Part shown: positions 9,632 to 18,702 of the stretch, in pieces
How the letters are laid out: each line of letters opens with the position of its first letter
Position numbering within the stretch: position 1 is the stretch's first letter
DNA from: Bacillus sp. KH172YL63
GTDB taxonomy: Bacteria; Bacillota; Bacilli; Bacillales; Bacillaceae_B
Reading direction: 5' to 3'
Length of the DNA stretch: 64,000 bases
Assembly (NCBI RefSeq): GCF_011398925.1
Contig: NZ_AP022842.1
Coordinates: 2,096,001-2,160,000 of the forward strand
Position numbers and translations under genes: made by a program
Notes under the pieces: generated by a model
The model's input: the letters and a program-made list of their open reading frames with translations, nothing else
The model's database searches: none
Told to the model about the DNA's origin: nothing

Positions 9632-10510
9632 TCAGTACGTATATCCATTACCCTCCATCCCTGCCTCAGCTGCCTCTGCATCCGCCTTGGTCTGGTGAAC
9701 CGTGCCGTGTGGATGCTGAGGCGGGGCGTATATCGAGTACAGTTTGATTGGTTCTTGTCCTGTATTGATCAGATTATGCCATGTACCCGCAGGGATGATG
9801 ATGGCATCATCTGTTGATACTACTTTCTCGAAAGTTAATAGATCCTGTCTATCTCCCATTTTGACCACTCCATTTCCCTGTTCGAGACGGAGAAACTGAT
9901 CAAGGTATGGATGGATCTCAAGACCGATCTCCTCCCCCGGTTTGATGCTCATCAGGGTAACCTGCAAATGTCTCCCTGTCCAGATGGCTTTTCTGAACGC
10001 TTCATTGTTCACTGTTGCTTCATCAATATTGATAACATACGGCGCCGGACCGTAATCTTCCGATGTGATCCTGCTCAATTCTCCCGCCAGACTGTTTAAC
10101 TGTTTTGCATGCGCCCAGCCGTCCATGCATGCATTCATCAAAACGTCATACGCCTCCTGATGCCTTGCATTCAAACAGGCGATCCGGAAGTGCTCATAAC
10201 CAGCCAGCTCTTTTTCATAGCCCTTGTGTAAACCTTCCAGATAAGTAGAAACTTCAATACGTTCAGGGTGAAAAGACGGCTGTGTGCCGGTCATAGACAT
10301 GTAGAGATCGGTTAACTGCTGCCAATGACGCTGCTCGTCTTCCAACATACGCTGTAGAGACGTACCGTGGTGTTGGGTCGGAGCGGCACCCATTAACCGG
10401 TAATAAAGGTCTGTGGAAGCCGCTTTTCTCTTGATCCCTTCAAGGATGGTATGAGCTGAGTCCGGTTCTGTTATCCCGTAAGGAGCCGATGAAATCGATC
10501 TGTGATTCAT
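9632..10510 (-). CDS. Ferritin-like / cupin two-domain protein
   Basis: About 292 residues. The N-terminal ~130 form a helical ferritin-like segment (LYYRLM, then MLEDEQRHWQQLTDLYMSM and later YEHFRIACLNARHQEAYD), with Glu/His pairs that could bind a di-metal centre. From about 155 a cupin follows: PGEEIGLEIHPYLDQFLRLE is motif 1 and IIPAGTWHNLINTG motif 2. Cupin-only relatives are common in Bacillus; the fused helical domain is the unusual part. ATG 10510 has AAGGGA nine bases upstream; ATG 10519 is also possible but too close to it. Role unknown. Confidence 0.82.
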   Translation of the reverse strand: MNHRSISSAPYGITEPDSAHTILEGIKRKAASTDLYYRLMGAAPTQHHGTSLQRMLEDEQRHWQQLTDLYMSMTGTQPSFHPERIEVSTYLEGLHKGYEKELAGYEHFRIACLNARHQEAYDVLMNACMDGWAHAKQLNSLAGELSRITSEDYGPAPYVINIDEATVNNEAFRKAIWTGRHLQVTLMSIKPGEEIGLEIHPYLDQFLRLEQGNGVVKMGDRQDLLTFEKVVSTDDAIIIPAGTWHNLINTGQEPIKLYSIYAPPQHPHGTVHQTKADAEAAEAGMEGNGYTY

Positions 10511-10653
10511 AACGTTCATTCCCTTCAGATTTTTCCACGATATTATATGCAGAAATGGGCATGGTGTTCCCCGATGTCAGAATCAAGCGGAAACGGGTAT
10601 ATTACATGTTTTAAGCAAAATACTAAGGATACTTAGTAAAGGAGGGGGACCCC

Positions 10654-11274
10654 ATGGACATGGACCTGCTGTGGAAAGCGATCATCATCGTAATCGGCGG
10701 AACATTATTACTCCGGATCGCCGGAAGAAAATCGATTTCCCAAATGACCCTGGCCCAGACCGTCATCATGATTGGGATAGGTTCATTGCTCATTCAACCC
10801 CTCGCCGGTGAAAGCGTGTTTGCTACACTGGCTGTGGGGATGATGCTTGTACTGTCGCTCGTTATCATAGAATATGTCCAGGTTAAATCTGATACGGTTG
10901 AAACATTCATCACCGGAAAGTCGAAAATCCTCATTCAAAACGGTCAGCTCAATGAAACCAATCTCAAAAGCCTGAGGTTCACGGTCGATCAGCTGGAAAT
11001 GAAACTGCGGCAGCACGGCGTCGCCTCCATCGACAACGTAAAGTGGGCAACCCTTGAACCGAATGGTCAGGTTGGTTATGAATTAAAATCCCATGCACAG
11101 CATGCCACGAAACAGGACATCGAACGTCTGCAACAGGAAATCCAGCGCATTCACCTGCTATTGGATCCTTCTAGCACAAATGGAATGCAGATGGAGGCCG
11201 GGAAGAAGCAGGACATCTTCAAAGAAGTCGCTGACGGGCATCACAGAAACGAACCGCCGCAGCGCCTGCAGTAA
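10654..11274 (+). CDS. DUF421 (YetF-type) membrane protein
   Basis: 206 residues. Two or three N-terminal membrane helices (KAIIIVIGGTLLLRIAG onwards) are followed by a cytoplasmic alpha/beta domain with the conserved segment ILIQNGQLNETNLKSLRFT, characteristic of DUF421/YetF proteins. Function unknown; several Bacillus members belong to the spore or general stress regulons. AAAGGAGGGGG lies just upstream of the ATG. A weak SigB-like pair, GTTTTA at 10608 and GGATAC at 10627 with 13 bases between, precedes it, but the -10 departs from consensus. The C-terminal tail is hydrophilic and probably disordered. Confidence 0.85.
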   Translation: MDMDLLWKAIIIVIGGTLLLRIAGRKSISQMTLAQTVIMIGIGSLLIQPLAGESVFATLAVGMMLVLSLVIIEYVQVKSDTVETFITGKSKILIQNGQLNETNLKSLRFTVDQLEMKLRQHGVASIDNVKWATLEPNGQVGYELKSHAQHATKQDIERLQQEIQRIHLLLDPSSTNGMQMEAGKKQDIFKEVADGHHRNEPPQRLQ

Positions 11275-11301
11275 TTCCTTTCGTACAACTTTTTGATATA
11301 A

Positions 11302-11357
11302 AAAAATCCGAACGATTATTCGACCTACACACTCATCGAATACGTTCGGATTTTTTA
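11302..11357. terminator. Bidirectional intrinsic terminator
   Basis: Long stem: AAATCCGAACG pairs with CGTTCGGATTT, and an inner ATTCGA pairs with TCGAAT; A- and T-runs on the two sides. Between the DUF421 gene and the convergent ABC exporter operon. Confidence 0.9.
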
Positions 11358-11405
11358 TTGGGACATGTGATAACAAGTATGGAATTTGATCCCATTCATG
11401 AAGAA

Positions 11406-13193
11406 TCAGGAAACATGATCTACCGTCGTGCCGCCGATTTCAGCTTCCCTGCCAAACAGCCGGGAATAGACGCCTGTTTTATCCTGAAGTAAATCTGTGT
11501 GCTTTCCTGCTTCAACGATGCGCCCATTTTCTAAGACGACGATTTGATCGGCAGACAGGACGGTGCTTAACCGGTGAGAAACGATGATGATGGTCTGATG
11601 TTTCCCTGATCTCAACACAGCTTCGTTGATTTTAGTTTCAGTGATTGGATCCAGTGCTGAACTCGCTTCGTCGAGGATGAGGATCGGCGCGTCTTTCAGG
11701 AGGGCCCTGGCGAGTGAGAGTCGCTGTTTCTGACCTCCTGAAAGCAGGCTTCCCCTTTCACCGACAGGGGTTTCAAGCCCTTCAGGCAATGTGGCAAGAA
11801 GCTCTCCCAGTCCGCTGTCTTCCATCACTTCAATGAGTTCTTCATCTGTTGCATCCCGTTTTCCGATCCGTAAATTTTCAGCAAGGGTCCCGCTTCTGAG
11901 CATGACGTCCTGCGTCACGATCGCCATCTGGGAACGGAGCCATGCCGTATCCCACTCCCGGATGTCCCGGCCGTCGACTTTGATGCTTCCTGCACCGGTA
12001 TCGTACAGTTTGAATAAAAGATCCACGATCGTCGACTTCCCAGATCCACTCGGACCGACAAGTGCCCACTTTTCACCTGCCCCGACAGTGAAAGAGATCC
12101 CTTTAAGGACTTCTTCATCTTTCCCGGGATAGGAGAATGTGACGTTTTCCAGGGAAAGGTGCCCGCTTGCCCGGCCTCCCCCCATTCCTTCTGTACTCTC
12201 AGCGATCGACACTTTCTCTGCGAGGAGAAGTTCAGACCGATCGAGTGCCGGACCTGTTCTTCTCACTGACAGCCAGTTTCGGAGAAGTTTCTGCATTTCA
12301 TTGGCCGCGATGGTTACGAGTCCTCCTGCAGTCAGCATTTGACCGCTCGTCAGATTTCCATCCCAAATCAATAATGTACTGATCAGATAGACGATTCCGA
12401 GGGCAAAGCCGTTGTAGCTCGCGATTACGATCACCGACTGCATCCGTGCCTTCAATTCCTTCACAGAATGGCGGACGAAGCTGTCCCGAATCGTCAACAC
12501 ACTATCCACTTCGCTGTCGGATACCCCCATCACCCGCGATAGATGGATCCCTGTCACGGATTCCCTGAGTCTTTCAAGATACCTCGAAGCTTCTTTCCTT
12601 GCATCGGCAGCAGCGGACCTTGTCCGTGCGCCCACCACATTCGATGTCCAATAGAAGATCACGCCGAGGACAACGCTTGTGATCATCAAGTAGGGGTGTA
12701 TCCACAGGAGGACAAGGCTGTATATGAAGACACCCTGTACGCTCGCCATGAATGTCGAGCCTTCCCACGCAAGGAAATTATGGAGTGTATCAGGATCATC
12801 CGACACCCTCGCAAGCATTTCCCCGGTAGAATTATGATGGTAAAAAGAATAAGGCACAATCTGCAGGTGACGGAAAAGTCTGAGCTTCTGCCAATTGGTC
12901 ACGGTTTTAGCCGTCTGATGGCAGAAGTACTCGTCGATCACCATCATCACGAGATCAAGGACTGCAGACAGGATCAATAACCACATCAAACCCCAAAGCC
13001 AGTTGTATTCCTCATTTGGAAGGATCGTATCGATGAGCCAGCTGAGGGCGAGCGTCGGAATCAGTGCTGAAAACACCTGAGAGATGGCAATGACCACAGA
13101 ATCCGCGATCACCCATTTTTTATAGGGACGAAGGAAGGCGAGAACCCTCCTTCCGTCTCCGTTCTTTTTGCGGGAGACTGAGATCGAACTCAT
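11406..13193 (-). CDS. ABC transporter, fused permease/ATPase (YfiC-like half)
   Basis: 595-residue type IV ABC half-exporter: six membrane helices in the first ~320 residues, then an ATPase with Walker A GPSGSGKST near 380, signature LSGGQKQRLSLARALL, Walker B ILILDEASSALDP and the switch His in SHRLST. The ATG overlaps the stop of the preceding ABC gene (ATGA), as for heterodimeric exporters such as YfiB/YfiC or BmrC/BmrD. The catalytic Glu after Walker B is present here and in the partner, so neither ATP site is obviously degenerate. Likely exports drugs, peptides or lipids; substrate unknown. Confidence 0.92.
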   Translation of the reverse strand: MSSISVSRKKNGDGRRVLAFLRPYKKWVIADSVVIAISQVFSALIPTLALSWLIDTILPNEEYNWLWGLMWLLILSAVLDLVMMVIDEYFCHQTAKTVTNWQKLRLFRHLQIVPYSFYHHNSTGEMLARVSDDPDTLHNFLAWEGSTFMASVQGVFIYSLVLLWIHPYLMITSVVLGVIFYWTSNVVGARTRSAAADARKEASRYLERLRESVTGIHLSRVMGVSDSEVDSVLTIRDSFVRHSVKELKARMQSVIVIASYNGFALGIVYLISTLLIWDGNLTSGQMLTAGGLVTIAANEMQKLLRNWLSVRRTGPALDRSELLLAEKVSIAESTEGMGGGRASGHLSLENVTFSYPGKDEEVLKGISFTVGAGEKWALVGPSGSGKSTIVDLLFKLYDTGAGSIKVDGRDIREWDTAWLRSQMAIVTQDVMLRSGTLAENLRIGKRDATDEELIEVMEDSGLGELLATLPEGLETPVGERGSLLSGGQKQRLSLARALLKDAPILILDEASSALDPITETKINEAVLRSGKHQTIIIVSHRLSTVLSADQIVVLENGRIVEAGKHTDLLQDKTGVYSRLFGREAEIGGTTVDHVS

Positions 13194-14929
13194 CCAATCA
13201 TCTCCTTTTCCAGTTCTTTGTATTGAGCCCTGTATAATTCATAATATTTCCCCTTCTGCAGGAGCAGCTCTTCATGGGTGCCCTTTTCGGCTATCACACC
13301 TTGATCAAGGAGGATAATCACATCGGCTTTCCTCACTGTGACCAGGCGGTGTGCGATGGTGATCGTCGTACGGCCTGGAATCAGCTTTTCAAGAGATGCC
13401 TGCACGCGTTCTTCGGTTTCACCGTCGAGTGAAGAAGTCGCTTCATCAAAGATCAACAGCGGCGGCTGCCGCAGGATCGCCCTTGCCATCGCCACACGCT
13501 GACGCTGGCCTCCTGATAGCTTCAGTCCTCTCTCCCCGACAATCGTTTCATATCCTTCTTCCAGGGAGTCAATGAGTTCTTTCAAGCCTGCCGCCTCCAC
13601 GGCCTTTTCCAATTCTTCGATTGAAGCATCCGGTTTCCCGTATAACAGATTCTGCCGCAGCGTATTGTTGAGCAGGAACGTTTCCTGGGACACGACGCCT
13701 ACCTGTTTCCTGAAAGAATTCCGGTTATACGAAAACAAGTTCTTATCATCGATTAACACCGCGCCTTGATCCGGTTCATACATGCCGAGCAACAGCTGGA
13801 CGAGGGTACTCTTCCCTCCGCCGCTCGTCCCTACGATTCCGATATGATTTCCCTGGTCAAGGGAAATGGAGACGCCTTTTAGCACCTGTTTATCAGTGCC
13901 TGGATAAGAAAACCACAGATTCTGTAGATCGATCTTTCCTTTCACTTCTCCAAAGGAAGGAAGCTCCTCTTCGTGTTCTTCCGGCAGGTCGAAATATTCA
14001 TAAATCCTCCGCAGGGCCGGAATCGCCTGCTGTATGGTCAAGGCATGCTCCGCCATCGACCGCACCGGCAGGAACATGATCGGGATGAAGCTCAGACAGG
14101 CAACAAGGGTACCGACCGTAATACGCCCGTCCCAGACTGCCCACCCTCCGATCAGCATCACGACGCCCGGTGCCGCAATATTAAAGAGGTTGCCTAGACG
14201 CCAGTTCACCTTCCCGATCAGTGCGGCACGGATCGAAAATTGCTTCCAGCGATTGAGCTTCTGCTCCTGGGTGCCGACCTCCAAGTCCTGTGTCTGATAA
14301 GTACGTACCAATCTGACACTTTCAATGCTTTCCTGCAGGTGATGATACATATCCGCACTCATTTCCCGCTGAGTCGCACTCATCAGACGCATCTTCTTGC
14401 CTAACGTGAAAGAAGGAATAATATAAATGGCAAATACCGCAAACATCACGATCGCAGCTGGCCAGAACAGGATAAAAACGGTTGAGAATGCTGCAACCGC
14501 ACCCACCACTTGCTGAAGGATACGGGGGACGACCGTATTATTCAAGTTCTGGATGGATTCCACATCATGGGTGAGGCGGAACAGCATATCCCCTCTTGGT
14601 GTTTTCGAGAAAAATGACATCGGTGTCCGGTGCAGTCTCCTGAATGCCCTGATCTGCATATCCGTAATCACATCGAGACCGATTTTCACCTGCACATACT
14701 CCTGCATCGTTTCAAAAAGTGATTTCCCGAGGTATGCCCCAAGAATCCCACCGACAACCCACAGAAGAAACGCCGTGTCACCTCCGACAATCACATCGTC
14801 GACCAGGCGCTTGACGAGGATCGAAGGCACAATCGTAAAGAGACCTCCTATAATGGAAAACAAAAGAGCCACCAACAGTGTTTTCCAATAAGGTTTAAAA
14901 TGTTTGATCGTTGTATTGAATAAATTCAT
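13190..14929 (-). CDS. ABC transporter, fused permease/ATPase (YfiB-like half)
   Basis: 579-residue partner of the following ABC gene: membrane domain in the first ~310 residues with FFSKTPRGDMLFRLTHDV in a typical coupling region, Walker A GTSGGGKST near 366, signature LSGGQRQRVAMARAIL, Walker B LLIFDEATSSLDGE, switch His in AHRLVT. ATG 14929 has GGGGTGA four bases upstream; the GTG 15 bases earlier lies in front of that site and is less likely. First gene of a two-gene operon with a four-base overlap. The two proteins would form one heterodimeric exporter in the cytoplasmic membrane. Confidence 0.92.
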   Translation of the reverse strand: MNLFNTTIKHFKPYWKTLLVALLFSIIGGLFTIVPSILVKRLVDDVIVGGDTAFLLWVVGGILGAYLGKSLFETMQEYVQVKIGLDVITDMQIRAFRRLHRTPMSFFSKTPRGDMLFRLTHDVESIQNLNNTVVPRILQQVVGAVAAFSTVFILFWPAAIVMFAVFAIYIIPSFTLGKKMRLMSATQREMSADMYHHLQESIESVRLVRTYQTQDLEVGTQEQKLNRWKQFSIRAALIGKVNWRLGNLFNIAAPGVVMLIGGWAVWDGRITVGTLVACLSFIPIMFLPVRSMAEHALTIQQAIPALRRIYEYFDLPEEHEEELPSFGEVKGKIDLQNLWFSYPGTDKQVLKGVSISLDQGNHIGIVGTSGGGKSTLVQLLLGMYEPDQGAVLIDDKNLFSYNRNSFRKQVGVVSQETFLLNNTLRQNLLYGKPDASIEELEKAVEAAGLKELIDSLEEGYETIVGERGLKLSGGQRQRVAMARAILRQPPLLIFDEATSSLDGETEERVQASLEKLIPGRTTITIAHRLVTVRKADVIILLDQGVIAEKGTHEELLLQKGKYYELYRAQYKELEKEMIG

Positions 14930-15156
14930 GATTTCACCCCTCACAAAATTCTATTTTATACCAATCAATGAAAATATTCACTATAAATCGAATTCTGGGA
15001 ATTCACTGATAATTCGTCCCTTTTATTGTATTCAACCTTTCACCGTCCTCCCCCGGCCTTTCGACAGACTTTTCCTGCAACTTTTGGAGGAGCTCGTCAT
15101 AAATACGAGAAAAAATTATGCCAGAATCATTTTTTTACTTAATTTTCTCAAAACGT

Positions 15157-15185
15157 TTGAATATTCAGGCAATATTTAGTATAAT
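15157..15185 (+). promoter_or_regulatory. Sigma-A promoter of the IDEAL gene at 15214
   Basis: TTGAAT (15157) and TATAAT (15180) with 17 bases between. A related promoter, TTGAAC-17-TATAGA, precedes the paralogue at 26290, so the promoter was duplicated with the gene. Confidence 0.8.
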
Positions 15186-15213
15186 TAAAAAAAGGTCAAG
15201 GAGTTGATTTTTC

Positions 15214-15411
15214 ATGAAAAAGTATGTGCTTCATTCATCTCAGCATGATGTTGGCTACATGAATTCATTATTCGCAGAAATGGTATTAGACGAGGCTCTA
15301 CTGACATTCCGGAAAGAGCAACTCGAAAGACAAATCGACCAGGCATTATGTAACAGGGACAAAGCAGCATTCCTCCGCTTAACAGAGGAGTACAACGCCC
15401 TTCGTGATTAA
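15214..15411 (+). CDS. Small IDEAL-domain protein
   Basis: 65 residues. The C-terminal half, IDQALCNRDKAAFLRLTEEY, is an IDEAL domain (named for the IDEAL signature; found in Bacillus proteins such as YpiB and in ComK-related contexts). The N-terminal part, HSSQHDVGYMNSLFAEMVL, precedes it as in short family members. AAGGAG stands nine bases before the ATG and the promoter at 15157 drives it alone. The protein at 26290 is a close paralogue sharing leader, promoter layout and most of the N-terminus. Molecular role unknown; protein-protein contact or regulation is likely. Confidence 0.85.
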   Translation: MKKYVLHSSQHDVGYMNSLFAEMVLDEALLTFRKEQLERQIDQALCNRDKAAFLRLTEEYNALRD

Positions 15412-15427
15412 CATCTACTTCAATCAC

Positions 15428-15464
15428 ATCATCCAACAAAGGCCAAAGCGGTTATGGCCTTTGT
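15428..15464 (+). terminator. Intrinsic terminator of the IDEAL gene
   Basis: Stem ACAAAGGCC with complement GGCCTTTGT around a short loop, 20 bases after the stop codon. T-run weak but stem strong. Confidence 0.7.
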
Positions 15465-15478
15465 TGTGCGGAATAAAA

Positions 15479-15532
15479 CAGGTCCGGTCCACTGAAGCGC
15501 CACACGCTTTCCAGTGAACCGGACCTTTTCAT
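15479..15532. terminator. Terminator at the 3' end of the seven-gene operon
   Basis: Stem AGGTCCGGT(C/T)CACTG pairs with CAGTG(A)ACCGGACCT over a 17-base loop, with T-rich sequence on both strands. It directly follows the lipoprotein gene of the minus-strand operon. Confidence 0.8.
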
Positions 15533-15536
15533 TTTT

Positions 15537-15917
15537 CTAGTTTTCCTTCCATTCATAGAGGGTGAATGCATCCTCTTCCATCTCAATGGCAACCAGCTTT
15601 TTCCCTTTTTGATAAAAATGGACCGATCCTGCCTGACGATCTTCCTGGCGGATCCAACCCTTCTTTTCCAAGTACTGATGATACGCTTCAGGGAAAACCA
15701 AGGCCTGCTCACCGCCTATATTCGCTAAGCTGAATTTCTCCACTCGGTCGATATGGGTGTGATCGGTGTCGGGAGGTGTATTTGATTCAGCATCCATGGG
15801 AACCGGAAAACGAAGGAGAGATGATTCTTTAAATCCCCTGCTCTCTTCATAGGCAGGGGAACATCCTGCCAGAAGAATACACGCAAATAATAGTGCTACC
15901 TTTGGAAAAGGCTTCAT
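15537..15917 (-). CDS. Small hypothetical lipoprotein
   Basis: 126 residues with a signal ending in lipobox LAGC (Cys19), so predicted to be anchored on the outer membrane face. The mature part is a small mixed domain with HQYLEKKGWIRQEDRQ and VHFYQKGKKLVAIEME. Family not recognised. Its ATG overlaps the stop of the SDR gene by four bases, and it is the last gene before the operon terminator, so it should be made together with the transporter and dehydrogenases. A role in substrate capture or envelope maintenance is only a guess. Confidence 0.75.
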   Translation of the reverse strand: MKPFPKVALLFACILLAGCSPAYEESRGFKESSLLRFPVPMDAESNTPPDTDHTHIDRVEKFSLANIGGEQALVFPEAYHQYLEKKGWIRQEDRQAGSVHFYQKGKKLVAIEMEEDAFTLYEWKEN

Positions 15918-16732
15918 TCCGACTTGAATTCTCCCCTCATTTTATTCTTCATCATCCGGCTATATAGGGACGGCATCACCCGGTGGACTAGGAGAGACAT
16001 TTTTGCAACCGGGCTGATATAAAGCCTTTTTCTTCTGGACTGAACACCATCCACGATTTTTCCGGCAACATATTCCGGGCTCAGGACGGTCCCGACCGTC
16101 TCTTTCTTTCGGGTTACCTGTTTACCGTCCCCTGCCATCGCATGGTGTTCCATCCCTGTCTTCATGAAAGAAGGGCACACCATCAGGACATTCACACCGG
16201 CATCCTCCACTTCGACCCGCAGCGTTTCAAAGAAGCCGTGTAAAGCATGCTTACTTGCAGCATACCCTGTCCTTCCCATCAGCGGGGCAAAGCCGGCGAC
16301 GCTTGATACCACAACATACGTTCCTTGTGTTTCCAGCAAAGCATTCAATGTGAAATGGGTGAGGGCGATCGTTCCGTTTACGTTCACATTCATGATTTGC
16401 TCGAGCACATCGATCTTGGTTTCCTTAAAAGGGCTCCGGTGGGAAATCCCTGCATTATGAATCACGATATCAATGGTTGCATGCTCTTTCACTATTTCCT
16501 CCACCGTACGCTGACATTGTTCCTTATCAGAAATATCACATGGATATGCCGTGCAGTGGATCTCTTTTTCAGCGAGGAACTCCTTCAGGCTGCTCAGTTG
16601 CTGAACGTCCAAATCGAGGGCAAGAATCGTCCCCCCCTTCTTCCCGAAAGCAACGGAAAGGGCGCGGCCGAGTCCGCCGGCAGCCCCGGTGATCATAATC
16701 TTCTTACCTGTAAAATCGGGATGTGCTTTCAA
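15914..16732 (-). CDS. Short-chain dehydrogenase/reductase
   Basis: 272-residue classical SDR. Rossmann motif TGAAGGLG near residues 16-23, NAG motif in HNAGISHRS, and catalytic Ser and YxxxK in the segments VVVSSVAGF and GYAASKHALHG. Start is TTG 16732 with GGGGGAG five bases upstream; it begins 21 bases after the epimerase stop and overlaps the lipoprotein gene by four bases at its end. Likely an NAD(P)-dependent oxidoreductase acting on an alcohol or ketone handled by this operon. A C-terminal basic hydrophobic stretch (KMSLLVHRVMPSLYSRMMK) recalls membrane-associated SDRs of lipid metabolism. Confidence 0.88.
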   Translation of the reverse strand: MKAHPDFTGKKIMITGAAGGLGRALSVAFGKKGGTILALDLDVQQLSSLKEFLAEKEIHCTAYPCDISDKEQCQRTVEEIVKEHATIDIVIHNAGISHRSPFKETKIDVLEQIMNVNVNGTIALTHFTLNALLETQGTYVVVSSVAGFAPLMGRTGYAASKHALHGFFETLRVEVEDAGVNVLMVCPSFMKTGMEHHAMAGDGKQVTRKKETVGTVLSPEYVAGKIVDGVQSRRKRLYISPVAKMSLLVHRVMPSLYSRMMKNKMRGEFKSE

Positions 16733-16753
16733 CCAATCTCCCCCCTTTTCCTG

Positions 16754-17776
16754 TTATAGCTGATGCTTGGCGCCACCGGTCCCCGTCGACCTCGTGTGAG
16801 AGCTATCTGCCTGCGTAGCTGGATCGAAACCTTTATTCTCCATATAGTAAAGGAATACTTCTTTTGACGTCAGTGCCGGCGTATAGCCGAACTCATGCTT
16901 TAACCTGCTGTTATCGAGCACCGGGCGATATCTGAGAAAGTTCACCTGCTCCTCACCGTACGCCGTCAGGGAAAGTCTTTTCAGGATAAAAAGGAAGGCT
17001 GACAGCAGCCATGCGGGAAAACGGATCACCTTCTTCTTTAATAAAGATGCGATTTCGTCGATGGTGACGGCTCCGTCCCCGGCGACGTTAAAGATGCCGG
17101 TTTTGTTACCTGTCACCCCTTTCAACAGGATTTCAACAACATCCTGGTCCCAAATAAACACAAAGGGAGTTTTGGACCCCTTGACGCCGACCAGCAGCTT
17201 CTTGTCGAACAGGGCGGTGATCTGGTTATTCGTCCCATCGCCAAGAATGGTCCCAATCCGGAAAATCACTTGTTGAAGTTCAGGGTATTGATCCCTGTAT
17301 GCTGATAACATCTCTTCTACGAGACGCTTATGATAGGAATAGGCAAATTCTTCATTCCCACGGACCGGATCATCCTCCGTCAGCCACTCCGGCTGGTCTG
17401 GATGATACCCATAGGCCGCACCGCTTGATGTCAGCACAATCCGTTTCACCTGATTTTTCACACACGCTTTCAACACATTCTCCGTTCCCAATACGTCGAC
17501 CGAATACTCGAATGCCCGGCTGCTCTTTTTTCCAGGGGTGACGATTGATGCGAGATGGACGACGGTATCCACATCATACGTCTTCATAACGTCTGAGATG
17601 CGTGGTGAACGGATATCCATTTCAACGGCATGCAGATGAGGATGTTCGAGATTGATCCCTCTGATGTCGGTGGCGACGATATTCCAATCTGCACCTTTTT
17701 CATCGATGTGTTCAATCATTTTACGGAGCAGCGTATTTCCAAGGTACCCGGCTGCCCCTGTGATCAATACGTTCAT
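16754..17776 (-). CDS. NAD-dependent epimerase/dehydratase (extended SDR)
   Basis: 340 residues. GAAGYLG near residues 7-13 for NAD binding, DTVVHLAS, a Ser-Ser-Gly site (LTSSGAAYGY) and YSYHK as the active-site Tyr-Lys pair. Extended SDR enzymes act on nucleotide sugars, sterols or other ring alcohols; the substrate is not evident. A C-terminal hydrophobic stretch around LLSAFLFILKRLSL is unusual for a soluble epimerase and hints at membrane contact. Overlaps the transporter stop by four bases (ATGA). It sits between a transporter and an SDR, so a shared substrate is likely. Confidence 0.87.
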   Translation of the reverse strand: MNVLITGAAGYLGNTLLRKMIEHIDEKGADWNIVATDIRGINLEHPHLHAVEMDIRSPRISDVMKTYDVDTVVHLASIVTPGKKSSRAFEYSVDVLGTENVLKACVKNQVKRIVLTSSGAAYGYHPDQPEWLTEDDPVRGNEEFAYSYHKRLVEEMLSAYRDQYPELQQVIFRIGTILGDGTNNQITALFDKKLLVGVKGSKTPFVFIWDQDVVEILLKGVTGNKTGIFNVAGDGAVTIDEIASLLKKKVIRFPAWLLSAFLFILKRLSLTAYGEEQVNFLRYRPVLDNSRLKHEFGYTPALTSKEVFLYYMENKGFDPATQADSSHTRSTGTGGAKHQL

Positions 17777-18702
17777 AGCTGGACCTCCTTACTGACAGGA
17801 ATTGCTCCGTGCGGGTCCCTTTTTGACCAGAATGCTGCAAGGGACAATCCGGACAGCAGATGCCATACACCCCACCAGGCGGCGACGATCGCCATCCCGC
17901 CGAGCCCGCCAAAGAAATTAAAGATCAATACAAGTCCAAGGGCTGAATTTTGTATTCCGACCTCCACTGCGATGGCTCTGCGATCGGCTTCCGGAAGTCC
18001 GAATAGACGTGCAGAGAAATAACCAGACAGAAGGGCAATTAGATTCTGAAGGAACACGACCAGCACGACCATTCCGACATACTCGAGAAAGTAGGTGAAA
18101 TTTGATGCCAATGCGGCAAGCAGGAACAGGATGAAAAACGCGATAGACAGATATTTCATCCCTTTATTCACTTTTTGTGCCCATAATGGATAGCGGTAAC
18201 GAACCAGCATCCCGATCATCAGCGGAAGGCCGAGCATCAGGAAGATGGTGAACAGAATTTCCACCGGGTCGATGGTGAAGCTTCTGAGCAGTTCTGACGT
18301 CCCTGGATAGAGGGAGCCCCAGAACATCACATTCACCGGCGTCATAAAGATCGCCACAACCGTCGCCACCGCTGACATGGAAATCGAAAGCGGCGTATTG
18401 CCTTTAGACAGATAGGTGATGAAATTCGATAAATTCCCTCCAGGACAGGCTGCGATCATGAATAAGCCAAGGGCGATGCTTGGGATCGGTTGGATGAACG
18501 ATACCAATAGGAACGTGAATGCCGGCAGCAGGAAGAATTGTGCAGTAAGGCCAATCAACATAGGTTTAGGGGTTGAAAATGTCCGTTTAAAGTCCGATGG
18601 TTTCAAATCCAGCGCTACACCAAACATAATGAACCCGATGATGACATTCAAGATGGTCAGCGTAGTCGGATTAAAGTTCAGCTGAACCTGATCGATGCCC
18701 AT
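17773..18702 (-). CDS. Bile acid:sodium symporter (SBF) family transporter
   Basis: 309 residues with about nine or ten membrane helices and the conserved family segment AACPGGNLSNFITYLSKGN, typical of SBF/ASBT-fold secondary transporters. Members carry bile acids, keto acids (PanS type) or other organic anions with sodium. The ATG shares one base with the TAA of the ThDP enzyme gene, and the end overlaps the epimerase ATG. Position inside a catabolic-looking operon suggests it imports the substrate of the neighbouring enzymes. Confidence 0.88.
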   Translation of the reverse strand: MGIDQVQLNFNPTTLTILNVIIGFIMFGVALDLKPSDFKRTFSTPKPMLIGLTAQFFLLPAFTFLLVSFIQPIPSIALGLFMIAACPGGNLSNFITYLSKGNTPLSISMSAVATVVAIFMTPVNVMFWGSLYPGTSELLRSFTIDPVEILFTIFLMLGLPLMIGMLVRYRYPLWAQKVNKGMKYLSIAFFILFLLAALASNFTYFLEYVGMVVLVVFLQNLIALLSGYFSARLFGLPEADRRAIAVEVGIQNSALGLVLIFNFFGGLGGMAIVAAWWGVWHLLSGLSLAAFWSKRDPHGAIPVSKEVQL

